Shown one piece after another: positions 49,152 to 57,417 of a stretch of 64,000 nucleotides of DNA. The DNA is from JAOPZW01 sp963807305. Its GTDB lineage: Bacteria > Actinomycetota > Thermoleophilia > Solirubrobacterales > Solirubrobacteraceae. Made by a program: the position numbers and the translations under genes. The notes beneath the pieces are model-generated. The model was not told the DNA's origin. It did no database searches and saw nothing but the letters and a program-made list of their open reading frames with translations. The DNA is taken from positions 186,001 to 250,000 of the forward strand of contig CAWEBN010000005.1 in the NCBI GenBank assembly GCA_963807305.1. Direction: 5' to 3'. How positions within the stretch are numbered: the stretch's first letter is position 1; the number at the start of each line of letters is the position of its first letter.

Positions 49152-50438
49152 TCAGGCAGCTTCGAGCTCCTCCGGCTCGGCGGCCGCGTCCGGCGCCGGC
49201 GCGGCGGCGATCGCGGGCGCGGCGGCCGCCGGCGCGGGGATGTCGCCGCGCCAGCGCGGCTTGGCCAGCAGCAGTTGCACGTCGCGGATGCGCCGCTCGC
49301 GGAAGCCGGCCTCGCAGTAGGCGAGGTACAGGTTCCACAGGTGCCGGAAGCGCTCGTCGTAGCCCAGCGCGGCGACCTCGTCCAACCGCGCGAGGAAGCG
49401 CCGGCGCCAGTGGCGCAGCGTCTCGGCGTAGTCGGCCGTGATGTCCTGCAGCCCGACCGCGTGCAGATCGGTGTGCCGCGACACGCAGCGGGCGATGATC
49501 TCGCTGGAGGGCAGGCAGCCGCCGGGGAAGATGTAGGTGGCGATGAAGCTGCGGTTGCCCTTCTCGACGTGGTAGGCGCGGTCGTCGATCGTGATCGCCT
49601 GCAGCAGCATCAGCCCGTGGGGCGCCAGGAGGTCGCTGCAGCGCGCGAAGAACGTCCCGAAGTCCTTCCAGCCGACGGCCTCGATCATCTCGATCGAGAC
49701 GAGCTTGTCGTAGCTGCCCTCGAGCTCGCGGTAGTCGCGCAGCAGCACGGTGACCCGATCCTCCAGGCCGGCGGCGCGCACCGCGGCCACGGCGTGGTCG
49801 TGCTGCTCGCGCGAGATCGTGGTCGTCGTCACCCGGCAGCCGTAGTGCTGGGCGGCGTGCACCGCCAGCCCGCCCCAGCCCGTCCCGATCTCGAGCAGGT
49901 GGTCGCCGGGGCCGAGGTCGAGCTTGCGGCACACCAGCTCGAGCTTGTGCAGCGCCGCCTCCTCCAGCGTGGCCCCCGCGGTGGGGAAGACCGCCGACGA
50001 GTACATCATCCGCTCGTCGAGGAAGAGGGCGAAGAGATCGTTGCCGAGGTCGTAGTGGGCGGCGATCTGCCGGCGGCTGCGGTGGACGGTGTTGCGCGCG
50101 CGCCCCAGCGCGCGGGCCGGGGCGATGAGCGGGCGCACCCAGCGGCGCGGGCGGTCGAGCGCCTCGCCGTTGCGCGCCCCCAGGCGCACGAGCGCGACGA
50201 GGTCGGGGCTCGACCACAGGCCGTCCATGTGCGCCTCGGCGAAGCCGACGCTGCCGCGCAGCAGCGCGGGGTAGAAGGCGGGGGAGTGGACCTCGAGGAC
50301 TGCGCCCAGCGGCTGGGCCGGGTCGAGCGCACCGAAGCGCACCGGCGGCCGGTCGCGCTCGCGCAGCTCGAGCACTCCGCCGCGCACCAGGCGCAGCAGG
50401 CGGTGGACGATCGCGCGCGCCACGCGGTGGCGCCTCAC
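49152..50438 (-). CDS. Cyclopropane-fatty-acyl-phospholipid synthase family methyltransferase
   Basis: 428 residues. SAM-binding motif LLEIGTGWGGLAVHAA, then YDKLVSIEMIEAVGWKDFGTFF and IFPGGCLPSSEI, all diagnostic for CFA synthases. HYDLGNDLFALFLDERMMYSSAVF marks the lipid-binding entry. It adds a methyl or methylene to unsaturated acyl chains of membrane phospholipids. GTG start overlaps the DUF1365 stop (GTGA). Together with the FAD oxidoreductase and DUF1365 this is the conserved trio linked in other bacteria to unusual fatty acids. The C-terminal ~35 residues are an Ala/Pro/Glu tail. Confidence 0.93.
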   Translation of the reverse strand: MRRHRVARAIVHRLLRLVRGGVLELRERDRPPVRFGALDPAQPLGAVLEVHSPAFYPALLRGSVGFAEAHMDGLWSSPDLVALVRLGARNGEALDRPRRWVRPLIAPARALGRARNTVHRSRRQIAAHYDLGNDLFALFLDERMMYSSAVFPTAGATLEEAALHKLELVCRKLDLGPGDHLLEIGTGWGGLAVHAAQHYGCRVTTTTISREQHDHAVAAVRAAGLEDRVTVLLRDYRELEGSYDKLVSIEMIEAVGWKDFGTFFARCSDLLAPHGLMLLQAITIDDRAYHVEKGNRSFIATYIFPGGCLPSSEIIARCVSRHTDLHAVGLQDITADYAETLRHWRRRFLARLDEVAALGYDERFRHLWNLYLAYCEAGFRERRIRDVQLLLAKPRWRGDIPAPAAAAPAIAAAPAPDAAAEPEELEAA

Positions 50439-51181
50439 CGGGGAGCCTCTCGCGGATGGCCGAAGTACGGCGCGCCCTTGAGCTTCAGCCGCACGGCGTT
50501 GGCGTAGATGCGCGACACGACGGCGAGCGTCGGCACCGGCTGGCGGCGCAGGACCCGCCGCAGGCCGGGGGCGTCGAGCGGGCCGCGGTCGAGCTTGAGG
50601 CTCGCGTCGAAGTGCACCTCGCCGTCCTTGCGGCTGACGATCTCCACGCTCACGCGGCGACCGGGTGGGGAGAGGCACAGCTCGTACTCGTGGTCCATGG
50701 CCATGAAGGGGGAGACGTGGAAGACCTTGTCGACGCGCTCGTGGACGGCGCCGTCCGCGGCGCGCGCGCCGAGGACGTAGGCGTGGCGCTCGCCCCACGG
50801 CGTGTTCGTCACCTCGGCGACGACGGCCTCCAGGCCCTCGCCGGTGCGGTCGAAGCAGTAGTAGAAGCTCACCGGGTTGAACAGGTGACCCAGGCAGCGC
50901 AGGTTGGTCAGCAGCCGTACCGGGCCGCCCGGGCGGGTGCCGGTGCGCTCGGCGACGAGCGCGCGGATGGCGTCGGCCAGCGGGATGTCGGGGTCGCCGA
51001 GGTAGTCGCTGCGGCGGAAGCGCACGAGCGCCGGATGCGACGTGGACCACAGCCAGGCGGGGCCAAGGCTCTCGGGGACCGCGTCCAGATCCAGGTAGGC
51101 CATGAAGACGCGGTAGCGGAAGCTGTGGTCGACGGGCTGCAGGCGCCGGTGCCCGACCCAGCCCTCGTAGAGCGCGTTCAA
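50435..51181 (-). CDS. DUF1365-family protein
   Basis: 248 residues. YEGWVGHRRLQPVDHSFRYRVFMAYLDLD at the start and LTNLRCLGHLFNPVSFYYCFD in the middle are family signatures; EVTNTPWGERHAYVL follows. Activity unknown; it is almost always encoded beside the CFA-like methyltransferase and FAD oxidoreductase. The TTG start overlaps the preceding stop (TTGA), the second such junction in the window. Confidence 0.92.
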   Translation of the reverse strand: MNALYEGWVGHRRLQPVDHSFRYRVFMAYLDLDAVPESLGPAWLWSTSHPALVRFRRSDYLGDPDIPLADAIRALVAERTGTRPGGPVRLLTNLRCLGHLFNPVSFYYCFDRTGEGLEAVVAEVTNTPWGERHAYVLGARAADGAVHERVDKVFHVSPFMAMDHEYELCLSPPGRRVSVEIVSRKDGEVHFDASLKLDRGPLDAPGLRRVLRRQPVPTLAVVSRIYANAVRLKLKGAPYFGHPREAPR

Positions 51182-52428
51182 GCGGGCACCCGCTCGCGCA
51201 TGCGCGCCACCGCGTGGTGCGCGCTGGCGACGCCGTCCTCGTGAAAGCCCCATCGCCAGTAGGCGCCGCAGTAGTGCGTGCGCGACACGCCGCTGATCTC
51301 CGCGTGTCGGCTCTGCGCCGCCATCGCCGCGCGCGTGAAGACCGGGTGCGCGTAGGGGATGACGCGGATGACGTGCTCGGGCGCGATCGCGGCCGTGCGG
51401 TTGAGCGTCACGCAGAACGGCCGGTCGGCGTCGAGGGACTGCAGATGGTTCATGTAATAGGTCACCGCGCAGCGGCCGCTTGGCTGGGCGAGCAGGTGAT
51501 AGTTCCACGCCGCCCATGCCGCGCGCCGGCGCGGGAGCAGGGCGCGATCGGTGTGCAGGACCGCCTCGTTGGGCTGGTAGGGGAAGGCGCCGAGGACCGC
51601 GGCCTCCTGTGCGCTGGGATCGGTGAGCAGCGCCAGCGCCTGGTCGGCGTGCGCGGCGATCACGACCTCGTCGAACTCCTCGGCCCCCTCGCCCTCCGGC
51701 ACGACGTCGACGTGCGTGGGGTGCCGGGTCACCGCGGCGATCGGGGTGCGGACGCGGATGCGGTCGGCGAAGGGCGCCGTGAGCGCCTCGACGTAGCGCG
51801 CCGAGCCGCCGACGATCGTCGCCCATTGCGGGCGCCCGGTGAGCGAGAGCATCCCGTGGTGGGCGAAGAACGCGACCAGGAAGCGCGCCGGGAACGACCA
51901 CATCTGCTCGGGGTCGGCCGACCACACGGCGGCGGCCTGGGGCACGAGCAGGCGCTCGACGAACCAGGGCGAGAAGTCCTCGTCGGCGAGGAAGGCGCCC
52001 AGCGAGCGCTCGTCGCCGGCGTCGTCGAGCAGGGCGCGCGCGACGCGGTTGAAGCGCACGTAGTCGGTCACCATCCGCGCGAAGCGCGGCCGGGCCAGGT
52101 TCGAGGGCTGGGCGAGCAGGCCGCGCACGCCGCCCGAGGAGTACTCGAAGTCCTCGTCCTCGGCGCTGACCGAGAAGCTCATGTTGGTCGGCTGGCGCGC
52201 GACGCCGATCTCGTCGAGGAGCGCCTCGAAACGCGGGTAGTTGCGGTCGTTGAGGACGATGAAGCCGGTGTCGACGTCCCACGTCGCGTCGTCCGTGTCG
52301 ACGCGGATCGTGTTCGCGTGCCCGCCGACATGATCGCCTGCCTCGTAGACGACGATCTCGTGCTCGGGGTGCAGCAGATGGGCAGCCGTCAGCCCGGAGA
52401 TGCCCGTCCCGATGATCGCGATCCTCAC
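51178..52428 (-). CDS. FAD-dependent oxidoreductase of the CFA/DUF1365 cluster
   Basis: 416 residues. Dinucleotide-binding IIGTGISGLTAAHLL at 4-18 and E29 for ribose binding (VVYEAGDHVGGHANT); amine-oxidase/desaturase-like architecture. NERxWS-type regions FEYSSGGVRGLLAQP and VPQAAAVWSADPEQMWSFPA fit the COG2907 group. It probably oxidises or desaturates an acyl chain before or after methylation. ATG overlaps the small membrane protein gene (ATGA). Confidence 0.92.
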   Translation of the reverse strand: MRIAIIGTGISGLTAAHLLHPEHEIVVYEAGDHVGGHANTIRVDTDDATWDVDTGFIVLNDRNYPRFEALLDEIGVARQPTNMSFSVSAEDEDFEYSSGGVRGLLAQPSNLARPRFARMVTDYVRFNRVARALLDDAGDERSLGAFLADEDFSPWFVERLLVPQAAAVWSADPEQMWSFPARFLVAFFAHHGMLSLTGRPQWATIVGGSARYVEALTAPFADRIRVRTPIAAVTRHPTHVDVVPEGEGAEEFDEVVIAAHADQALALLTDPSAQEAAVLGAFPYQPNEAVLHTDRALLPRRRAAWAAWNYHLLAQPSGRCAVTYYMNHLQSLDADRPFCVTLNRTAAIAPEHVIRVIPYAHPVFTRAAMAAQSRHAEISGVSRTHYCGAYWRWGFHEDGVASAHHAVARMRERVPA

Positions 52429-52823
52429 GAAACTGGTGTTCGAACGCCGGAGGCGTGCGGATCAATCGATGGCGTTCGCGAGCCAGCGCCGAGGAGCGCA
52501 GAGCCGCCCGCGAGCGCGCTCGTGCCGATCCGCCCGTTGCGCGGGACATCGCCGCCCGCGGTCACGGTGGCGATGCCGTCGATGGTGTCCGCCAGGACCC
52601 CGCCGAGCAGCCACGCGGTCGGATCGCGGTCATGCGCCGCCGCCACCGCGAGGCCGGCTCCGATCACGATGTCCCGCCCGCCCAGGCAGCGGGCGAGGAC
52701 GGCCGCCGGCGCTCCGTCCACGCCGACCCAGGCGCGCGTGATCTGCCCGGGAACCGCCAGCATGGCGACTCCGAAGAGGACGCGTCCCGCGCCGAACGCG
52801 ATCGCGAGGCTGGCCGGCCGCAT
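52425..52823 (-). CDS. Small membrane protein heading the lipid-modification operon
   Basis: 132 residues, DUF4267-like layout: three or four hydrophobic segments (LAIAFGAGRVLFGVAMLAV; VLARCLGGRDIVIGAGLAVAAAH; AWLLGGVLADTIDGIATVTAG) and a polar tail. The motif RDIVIGAGL is common in such proteins of actinobacteria. Overlaps the oxidoreductase start by four bases and opens the operon; its start faces the aldo/keto reductase gene across 38 bases. Function unknown. Confidence 0.75.
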   Translation of the reverse strand: MRPASLAIAFGAGRVLFGVAMLAVPGQITRAWVGVDGAPAAVLARCLGGRDIVIGAGLAVAAAHDRDPTAWLLGGVLADTIDGIATVTAGGDVPRNGRIGTSALAGGSALLGAGSRTPSIDPHASGVRTPVS

Positions 52824-52861
52824 CGCGCAACCCTAACGGCGCCGTCTACCGTGGGCGTGCC

Positions 52862-53815
52862 ATGAGGACACTCGGTGCCACCGGCCTGTCCGTCAGCCCC
52901 ATCGGGCTCGGCCTCGCCGCCCTCGGGCGGCCGGGCTACATCAACCTCGGCCATGCCGGCGACGTGGGCGACTCCGACGTCGCCGCCATGGAGCGCCATG
53001 CCCACGAGGTGCTCGAGGCGGCCTACGAGGGCGGCGTGCGCTACTTCGACGCGGCGCGCTCCTACGGGCGCGGCGAGGCCTTCCTGGGCTCCTGGCTCGG
53101 GCGCCGCGGCCTCTCGCGCAGCGACGTGACGGTCGGCTCGAAATGGGGCTACACCTACACGGCGGACTGGCGGGTCGACGTCGACGAGCACGAGGTCAAG
53201 GACCTCACGGCGGGCACCCTGCGCCGGCAGCTCGGCGAGACGCGCGCGCTGATCGGCGAGCACCTCGCCCTCTACCAGATCCACTCGGCCACCATCGAGA
53301 GTGGCGTCCTCGACGACGCCGAGGTGCGCGAGGAGCTCGCGCGGCTGCGCCAGGAAGGCGTCCGCATCGGGCTGAGCGCCACCGGACCCCGCCAGGCCGC
53401 GACGATCGAGCACGCGGTCGAAGTTGGCGGCTTCGACGCCGTGCAGGCGACCTGGAACCTGCACGAGCGCTCGGCCACCGACGCGCTGGGCGCCGCGCAC
53501 GAGGCCGGCATGGGCGTGATCGTCAAGGAGGCCCTGGCCAACGGGCGCCTCACCGCCCGCGGCGACACCGACGGCCGGCTGACCGCCGCCGCGCGCGAGC
53601 GCGGGACGACGCCCGACGCATTGGCGCTCGCGGCCGTCCTCGCCCAGCCGTGGGCCGACGTCGTCCTCAGCGGTGCCGCGACGGTCGACACCCTGCGCAG
53701 CAACCTGGCGGCGCTCGACGCGACATGGGACGCGCGCGCTCAGGAGGAACTGGCGCCACTGGCCGAGCCCGCCGACGAGTACTGGGAGCGGCGCTCGGAG
53801 CTGGCCTGGAACTGA
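52862..53815 (+). CDS. Aldo/keto reductase
   Basis: 317 residues, (beta/alpha)8 barrel. GVRYFDAARSYGRGEAFLGSWL contains the catalytic Asp and Tyr, VTVGSKWGY the Lys, and LYQIHS the His position; C-terminal SGAATVDTLRSNL binds NADPH. TACCGT at 52847-52852 is nine bases before the ATG, giving a leaderless message. Convergent with the membrane protein at 53823. Substrate unknown. Confidence 0.92.
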   Translation: MRTLGATGLSVSPIGLGLAALGRPGYINLGHAGDVGDSDVAAMERHAHEVLEAAYEGGVRYFDAARSYGRGEAFLGSWLGRRGLSRSDVTVGSKWGYTYTADWRVDVDEHEVKDLTAGTLRRQLGETRALIGEHLALYQIHSATIESGVLDDAEVREELARLRQEGVRIGLSATGPRQAATIEHAVEVGGFDAVQATWNLHERSATDALGAAHEAGMGVIVKEALANGRLTARGDTDGRLTAAARERGTTPDALALAAVLAQPWADVVLSGAATVDTLRSNLAALDATWDARAQEELAPLAEPADEYWERRSELAWN

Positions 53816-53822
53816 GGCCGCG

Positions 53823-54530
53823 CTACCCGCGGCGCGGGGGCGGGCGGTACTCGGCCGGCTCGTCGAAGGACAGCTGGCCGTCGAGGACGTCGTCGGTGGG
53901 CTGCGGGCGCCGCCGGCGGGCCACGACGGTGGCCTCGGTGTCGGGGCCCCCGCCCTCCTCGCCCTCCGCGGCCTCGCGACGGCGGGCGGCGGCGGCCGGC
54001 GCGGGGACGGTCTCGGCCGCGGGCGGCGGCGCGTCGTCGACCACCGGCTCCGGGACGTGCGCCGCGCGCAGGCGGTAGCCGGCGTAGGCCAGCAGCGCGC
54101 CGAGCAGGAAGGCGATGAAGATGCCCCAGTCGACGCCGATCGTGGTCTGGATCAGCCCTTCGTGGCGGCCGTTGGGCTTGTCGAGCTGGCGGTAGAAGAT
54201 CAGGAACATCACCCACAGGCCGGCGGCCATGATCACGGTGCCGTCGCCGCCCGGCAGGTGGAAGGCCTTGCGCTCCGCGCGCGCCCACAGCAGCACCAGC
54301 ACCCCGACGACGACGACGAAGATCGCCGCCTCGACGAACGAGTAGACGCCGAACGCGGTCTTCGAGTCGTCGATCGACTGCAGGCTCTTGCCCACCAGCG
54401 CATTGCCGGTCTCGTGGTACCAGGGCAGGAGCATCGACAGCAGCAGGGCGAACGCGGCGATGGCGGCGAGTCGCTGCTCGCTGCTGAGCGCGCGCCAATT
54501 GCGCCCGATACGGGACAGTGCGCCGGTCAT
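53823..54530 (-). CDS. Four-helix membrane protein with disordered tail
   Basis: 235 residues. Helices at ~22-38, 62-82, 95-112 and 130-150, including AAIAAFALLLSMLLPWYHETG, then ~80 residues rich in Pro, Ala, Arg and Glu. The first helix ending in PWYH and the general plan match the protein at 3999-4607. Starts 65 bases from the divergent penicillin-binding protein gene, so a cell-envelope or division link is possible but only by position. Confidence 0.75.
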   Translation of the reverse strand: MTGALSRIGRNWRALSSEQRLAAIAAFALLLSMLLPWYHETGNALVGKSLQSIDDSKTAFGVYSFVEAAIFVVVVGVLVLLWARAERKAFHLPGGDGTVIMAAGLWVMFLIFYRQLDKPNGRHEGLIQTTIGVDWGIFIAFLLGALLAYAGYRLRAAHVPEPVVDDAPPPAAETVPAPAAAARRREAAEGEEGGGPDTEATVVARRRRPQPTDDVLDGQLSFDEPAEYRPPPRRG

Positions 54531-54595
54531 GCGGCGACCCGGCCGACCGCGCCGGCGGGGATCGGAGTGTGCGGCGCCATTCCTGGGGCCATTGT

Positions 54596-56572
54596 ATGCG
54601 GCGCCGGTACGGATACCTCCCGGAATCGGGGGGATTGCTGGACACGGCGGCGGCGACGCGCTTCCCTGCCCTCGTGCCCAGGTCCAATCCCGCTGTCGCG
54701 CGCGTCGCGGCGCTTGGCGCGCTGGCGGTGGTCGCCGTCGCGGCGGTGGTCATCATCTTCGTCCGCGGGGCGGCGCCGCCGAGCCCGGACGAGGCGATCG
54801 ACCCCTTCGTGGCGGCCTGGTCGCGCGGCGACGATCGCGGCGCGGCGGCACTCACGAGCGACCCCGCCGCCGCCGCGGCGGCCCTGGCCGCCAGCCGCCG
54901 CGGCCTCGACGGAGCCCGCGTCCAGGCCAGTGCGCAGGACGTGGCCAAGAGCGGCGACTCGGCGCGCGCGACGGTCGGCCTGCGCTGGACGGTGCCCGGG
55001 ATCGGCGTGTGGTCGTATCGAACGCGGGTCGCGCTCGAGCGCCGCGACGGGCATTGGAAGGTCGTCTGGGCGCCGAGCGTGATCCACCCGCGCCTGACCG
55101 CCCGACGCCGCCTGGGGACCGTGCGCGACCCCGACGCGCGGGCGCCGATCCTCGACCGCGAGGGCCGGCCGCTCGTCACCGCTCGCCGCGTGGTCCGCAT
55201 CGGCCTCGATCGCGCCACGGTCAAGGACGTCGACGCGAGCGCCACCGCGCTGGCCGCCGCCCTGCACATCGACGCCGCCGCCCTCGCGAGCGCCGCCAAG
55301 CGCGCCGGCCCCAAGCAGTTCGTGGAGGCCGTGACCCTGCGCGCCGGCGCCTACACGCCGGCGCTGGCCCAGCAGGTGCAGGCGATCCAGGGCGCCCAGG
55401 CGGTGCAGGGCACCGAGCAGCTCGCACCGACGAAGTCCTTCGCCGGTTCGGTCCTGGGGACCGTCGCGCCGGCCACAGCGGAGCAGATCCAGCGCTCGAA
55501 GGGCAAGGTCGGCGCCGGCGACGAAGTCGGCCAGTTCGGCCTCGAGGCGCGCTACCAGGATCGCCTGGCGGGCACGCCCACCCGTCGCATCGTCATCCGC
55601 TCGCGAACGGGCGCGCCCGTCGCGACGCTGCTGCGGCGCCCCGGCCGCAAGGGGCGCGAGCTGCGCACCACGCTCGACCGCCCCGTCCAGGCGGCCGCCG
55701 AGCTGGCGCTCGGTGCCACCAAGCAGAAGGCGGCGCTGATCGCCGTGCAGCCCTCGACGGGCGACGTCCTGGCCGTCGCCAACCGTCCCACCGAGGCGGC
55801 CTATGACCGCGCGATCGACGGCCGCTACGCGCCCGGCTCGACGTTCAAGGTCATCACCACCGCGGCGCTCCTGCGCGCGGGCCTGAAGACGAGCGACACC
55901 GTCAACTGCCCGAAGACCATCACGGTCAGCGGCAAGGTCTTCAAGAACTTCGAGGGTGGGGCGGCGGGCGCGGTGCCCTTCGCCCGCGACTTCGCGCAGT
56001 CGTGCAACACGGCGTTCGTCTCGCTCTCCAAGCGCCTGGCCCCCGACGCGCTGACGCGCACAGCGCGCGACTTCGGCGTCGGGCGCACCAGCGCCGGCCA
56101 GGTCCCGGCCGGCCGCGACGCGGTCGAGCGCGCGGCGAGCATGATCGGCCAGGGCCGCATCGTCGCCAGCCCGCTGGCCATGGCCGGCGTCGCGGCGACC
56201 GTGGCCGACGGGCGCTGGCGCGCGCCGCGCCTGGTCGCGACCGACCGCCACCAGAGCGGCCCGGCGCTCGACCCGGGCGAGCTCTCGACCCTGCGCGCGC
56301 TGATGCGCAGCGTGGTGACGTCGGGCACCGGCACGGCGCTCGCGTCGATCCCCGGCGAGGTCGCCGGCAAGAGCGGGACTGCCGAGTACGGCGGCGGCAA
56401 CCCGCCGCCGACCCACGCGTGGTTCATCGCCTTCCGCGGCGACCTGGCCATCGCCGTCCTCGTCGAGAACGGGCGCTCCGGCGGGTCGGTCGCGGCGCCG
56501 ATCGCGGCGCGCTTCTACGAGGCGCTGGCCGCGGTCCAGACGGCGGCGACGACCCCGGCGCCGCCGCCCTAG
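54596..56572 (+). CDS. Class B penicillin-binding protein with MecA_N (NTF2-like) domain
   Basis: 658 residues. Membrane anchor at ~35-57, an NTF2-like MecA_N domain at ~65-165, a dimerisation domain at ~180-345 and the transpeptidase from ~365. Active-site motifs: S415-T-F-K418, S469-C-N471 and K592-S-G. It cross-links peptidoglycan outside the membrane. The same architecture is found in staphylococcal PBP2a and enterococcal PBP5, where it goes with low beta-lactam affinity; whether that holds here cannot be told. ATG at 54596 is taken as start. Stop overlaps the convergent cupin gene by four bases. Confidence 0.92.
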   Translation: MRRRYGYLPESGGLLDTAAATRFPALVPRSNPAVARVAALGALAVVAVAAVVIIFVRGAAPPSPDEAIDPFVAAWSRGDDRGAAALTSDPAAAAAALAASRRGLDGARVQASAQDVAKSGDSARATVGLRWTVPGIGVWSYRTRVALERRDGHWKVVWAPSVIHPRLTARRRLGTVRDPDARAPILDREGRPLVTARRVVRIGLDRATVKDVDASATALAAALHIDAAALASAAKRAGPKQFVEAVTLRAGAYTPALAQQVQAIQGAQAVQGTEQLAPTKSFAGSVLGTVAPATAEQIQRSKGKVGAGDEVGQFGLEARYQDRLAGTPTRRIVIRSRTGAPVATLLRRPGRKGRELRTTLDRPVQAAAELALGATKQKAALIAVQPSTGDVLAVANRPTEAAYDRAIDGRYAPGSTFKVITTAALLRAGLKTSDTVNCPKTITVSGKVFKNFEGGAAGAVPFARDFAQSCNTAFVSLSKRLAPDALTRTARDFGVGRTSAGQVPAGRDAVERAASMIGQGRIVASPLAMAGVAATVADGRWRAPRLVATDRHQSGPALDPGELSTLRALMRSVVTSGTGTALASIPGEVAGKSGTAEYGGGNPPPTHAWFIAFRGDLAIAVLVENGRSGGSVAAPIAARFYEALAAVQTAATTPAPPP

Positions 56573-57075
56573 TCCAGGACCTGATCGAAGAACGCGAGCG
56601 GCCCTGCGGTCTCCCGCAGCTCCTGGCCGATCGTGCCGTCGATCAGCACGAAGAGCATCCGCACGGGAAGATCGGATCGGTTCGCCCACGCGTGGTTGGT
56701 TCCGCGCTGGACGACCGCGTCGCCGACGCCCACCCGCGTCTCGGATCCGTCGTCGAGCAGGAGCCACGTCTCGCCCTCGAGCACGACGCCGACGTCGACG
56801 GTCTCGGTGCGGTGCATGGGCGACTCGGCGCCGGGCGCCATCTCGGTGACCCGGACGACCACCCCGTCGGCGGGCGGCGGGGTGCGCACGGGGCGGTCCG
56901 TCGGCTCCGGCTCGGTGGCCGCGATCTCCGCCGGCGTCTGGGCGGTGATCCAGAGCTCGTGGAACGCGGCGGTTCCGATGTCGAGGGTCTTCGGCGTCGG
57001 CGCGTCCGAGAGCACGACCGACCTGCCGGAGGCATCGTGGCCGGTGACGATCCGGCGCGGCGCTGCGCTCGTCAT
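56569..57075 (-). CDS. Cupin-domain protein
   Basis: 168 residues. The C-terminal ~100 residues form a single cupin: MHRTETVDVGVVLEGE (first His, Glu), then GVGDAVVQRGTNHAWANRSD with the last His. The N-terminal ~55 residues resemble the leader of ethylacetoacetate/hydroxylated-polyketide cupins (VVLSDAPTPKTLDIG). Metal-dependent isomerase or storage function cannot be specified. Single gene; starts 27 bases after the small gene at 57103. Confidence 0.88.
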   Translation of the reverse strand: MTSAAPRRIVTGHDASGRSVVLSDAPTPKTLDIGTAAFHELWITAQTPAEIAATEPEPTDRPVRTPPPADGVVVRVTEMAPGAESPMHRTETVDVGVVLEGETWLLLDDGSETRVGVGDAVVQRGTNHAWANRSDLPVRMLFVLIDGTIGQELRETAGPLAFFDQVLD

Positions 57076-57102
57076 TGGTGTATCGCTCCCACGTGATCCT
57101 CC

Positions 57103-57417
57103 TCAGGCGATGGGGATGTCCTGTACCACGGCCTCCGCCGGGCGCGGGGCGTCGAGGCGCTCGACCCAGTAGTCGATGACCGCGCGCAGGAGGAGCAGGA
57201 CCTGCCGGATGACATCCGAGACCTGCTGCTGGAGCTCGGGCGGCACGAGCTCGCGCAGCGCGCGCAGGAGGGCCACCAGGGCGTCGAGCTCGTCGCGCGT
57301 CTCGGGTCGGGGCAGCTCTGCCGCATGGTCGCGCGCCTCGCCCGCCAGGCGCTCGGCCGCCGCCTGCGCGGCGTGGACGCGCTCGCGCAGCTCGGAGAGC
57401 GGGTCAGGCCGGGCCAT
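57103..57417 (-). CDS. Small helical partner protein of the ArsA-type ATPase
   Basis: 104 residues, all helix: LRERVHAAQAAAERLAGEARDHA, then LDALVALLRALRELVPPELQQQVSDVIRQVLLLLRAVIDYWVERL, an amphipathic to hydrophobic helical hairpin that could dock on a membrane or on the ATPase. It overlaps the ATPase gene by 14 bases, so they are made together. I do not know its family name; similar small proteins accompany ArsA-like genes in actinobacteria. Confidence 0.7.
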   Translation of the reverse strand: MARPDPLSELRERVHAAQAAAERLAGEARDHAAELPRPETRDELDALVALLRALRELVPPELQQQVSDVIRQVLLLLRAVIDYWVERLDAPRPAEAVVQDIPIA

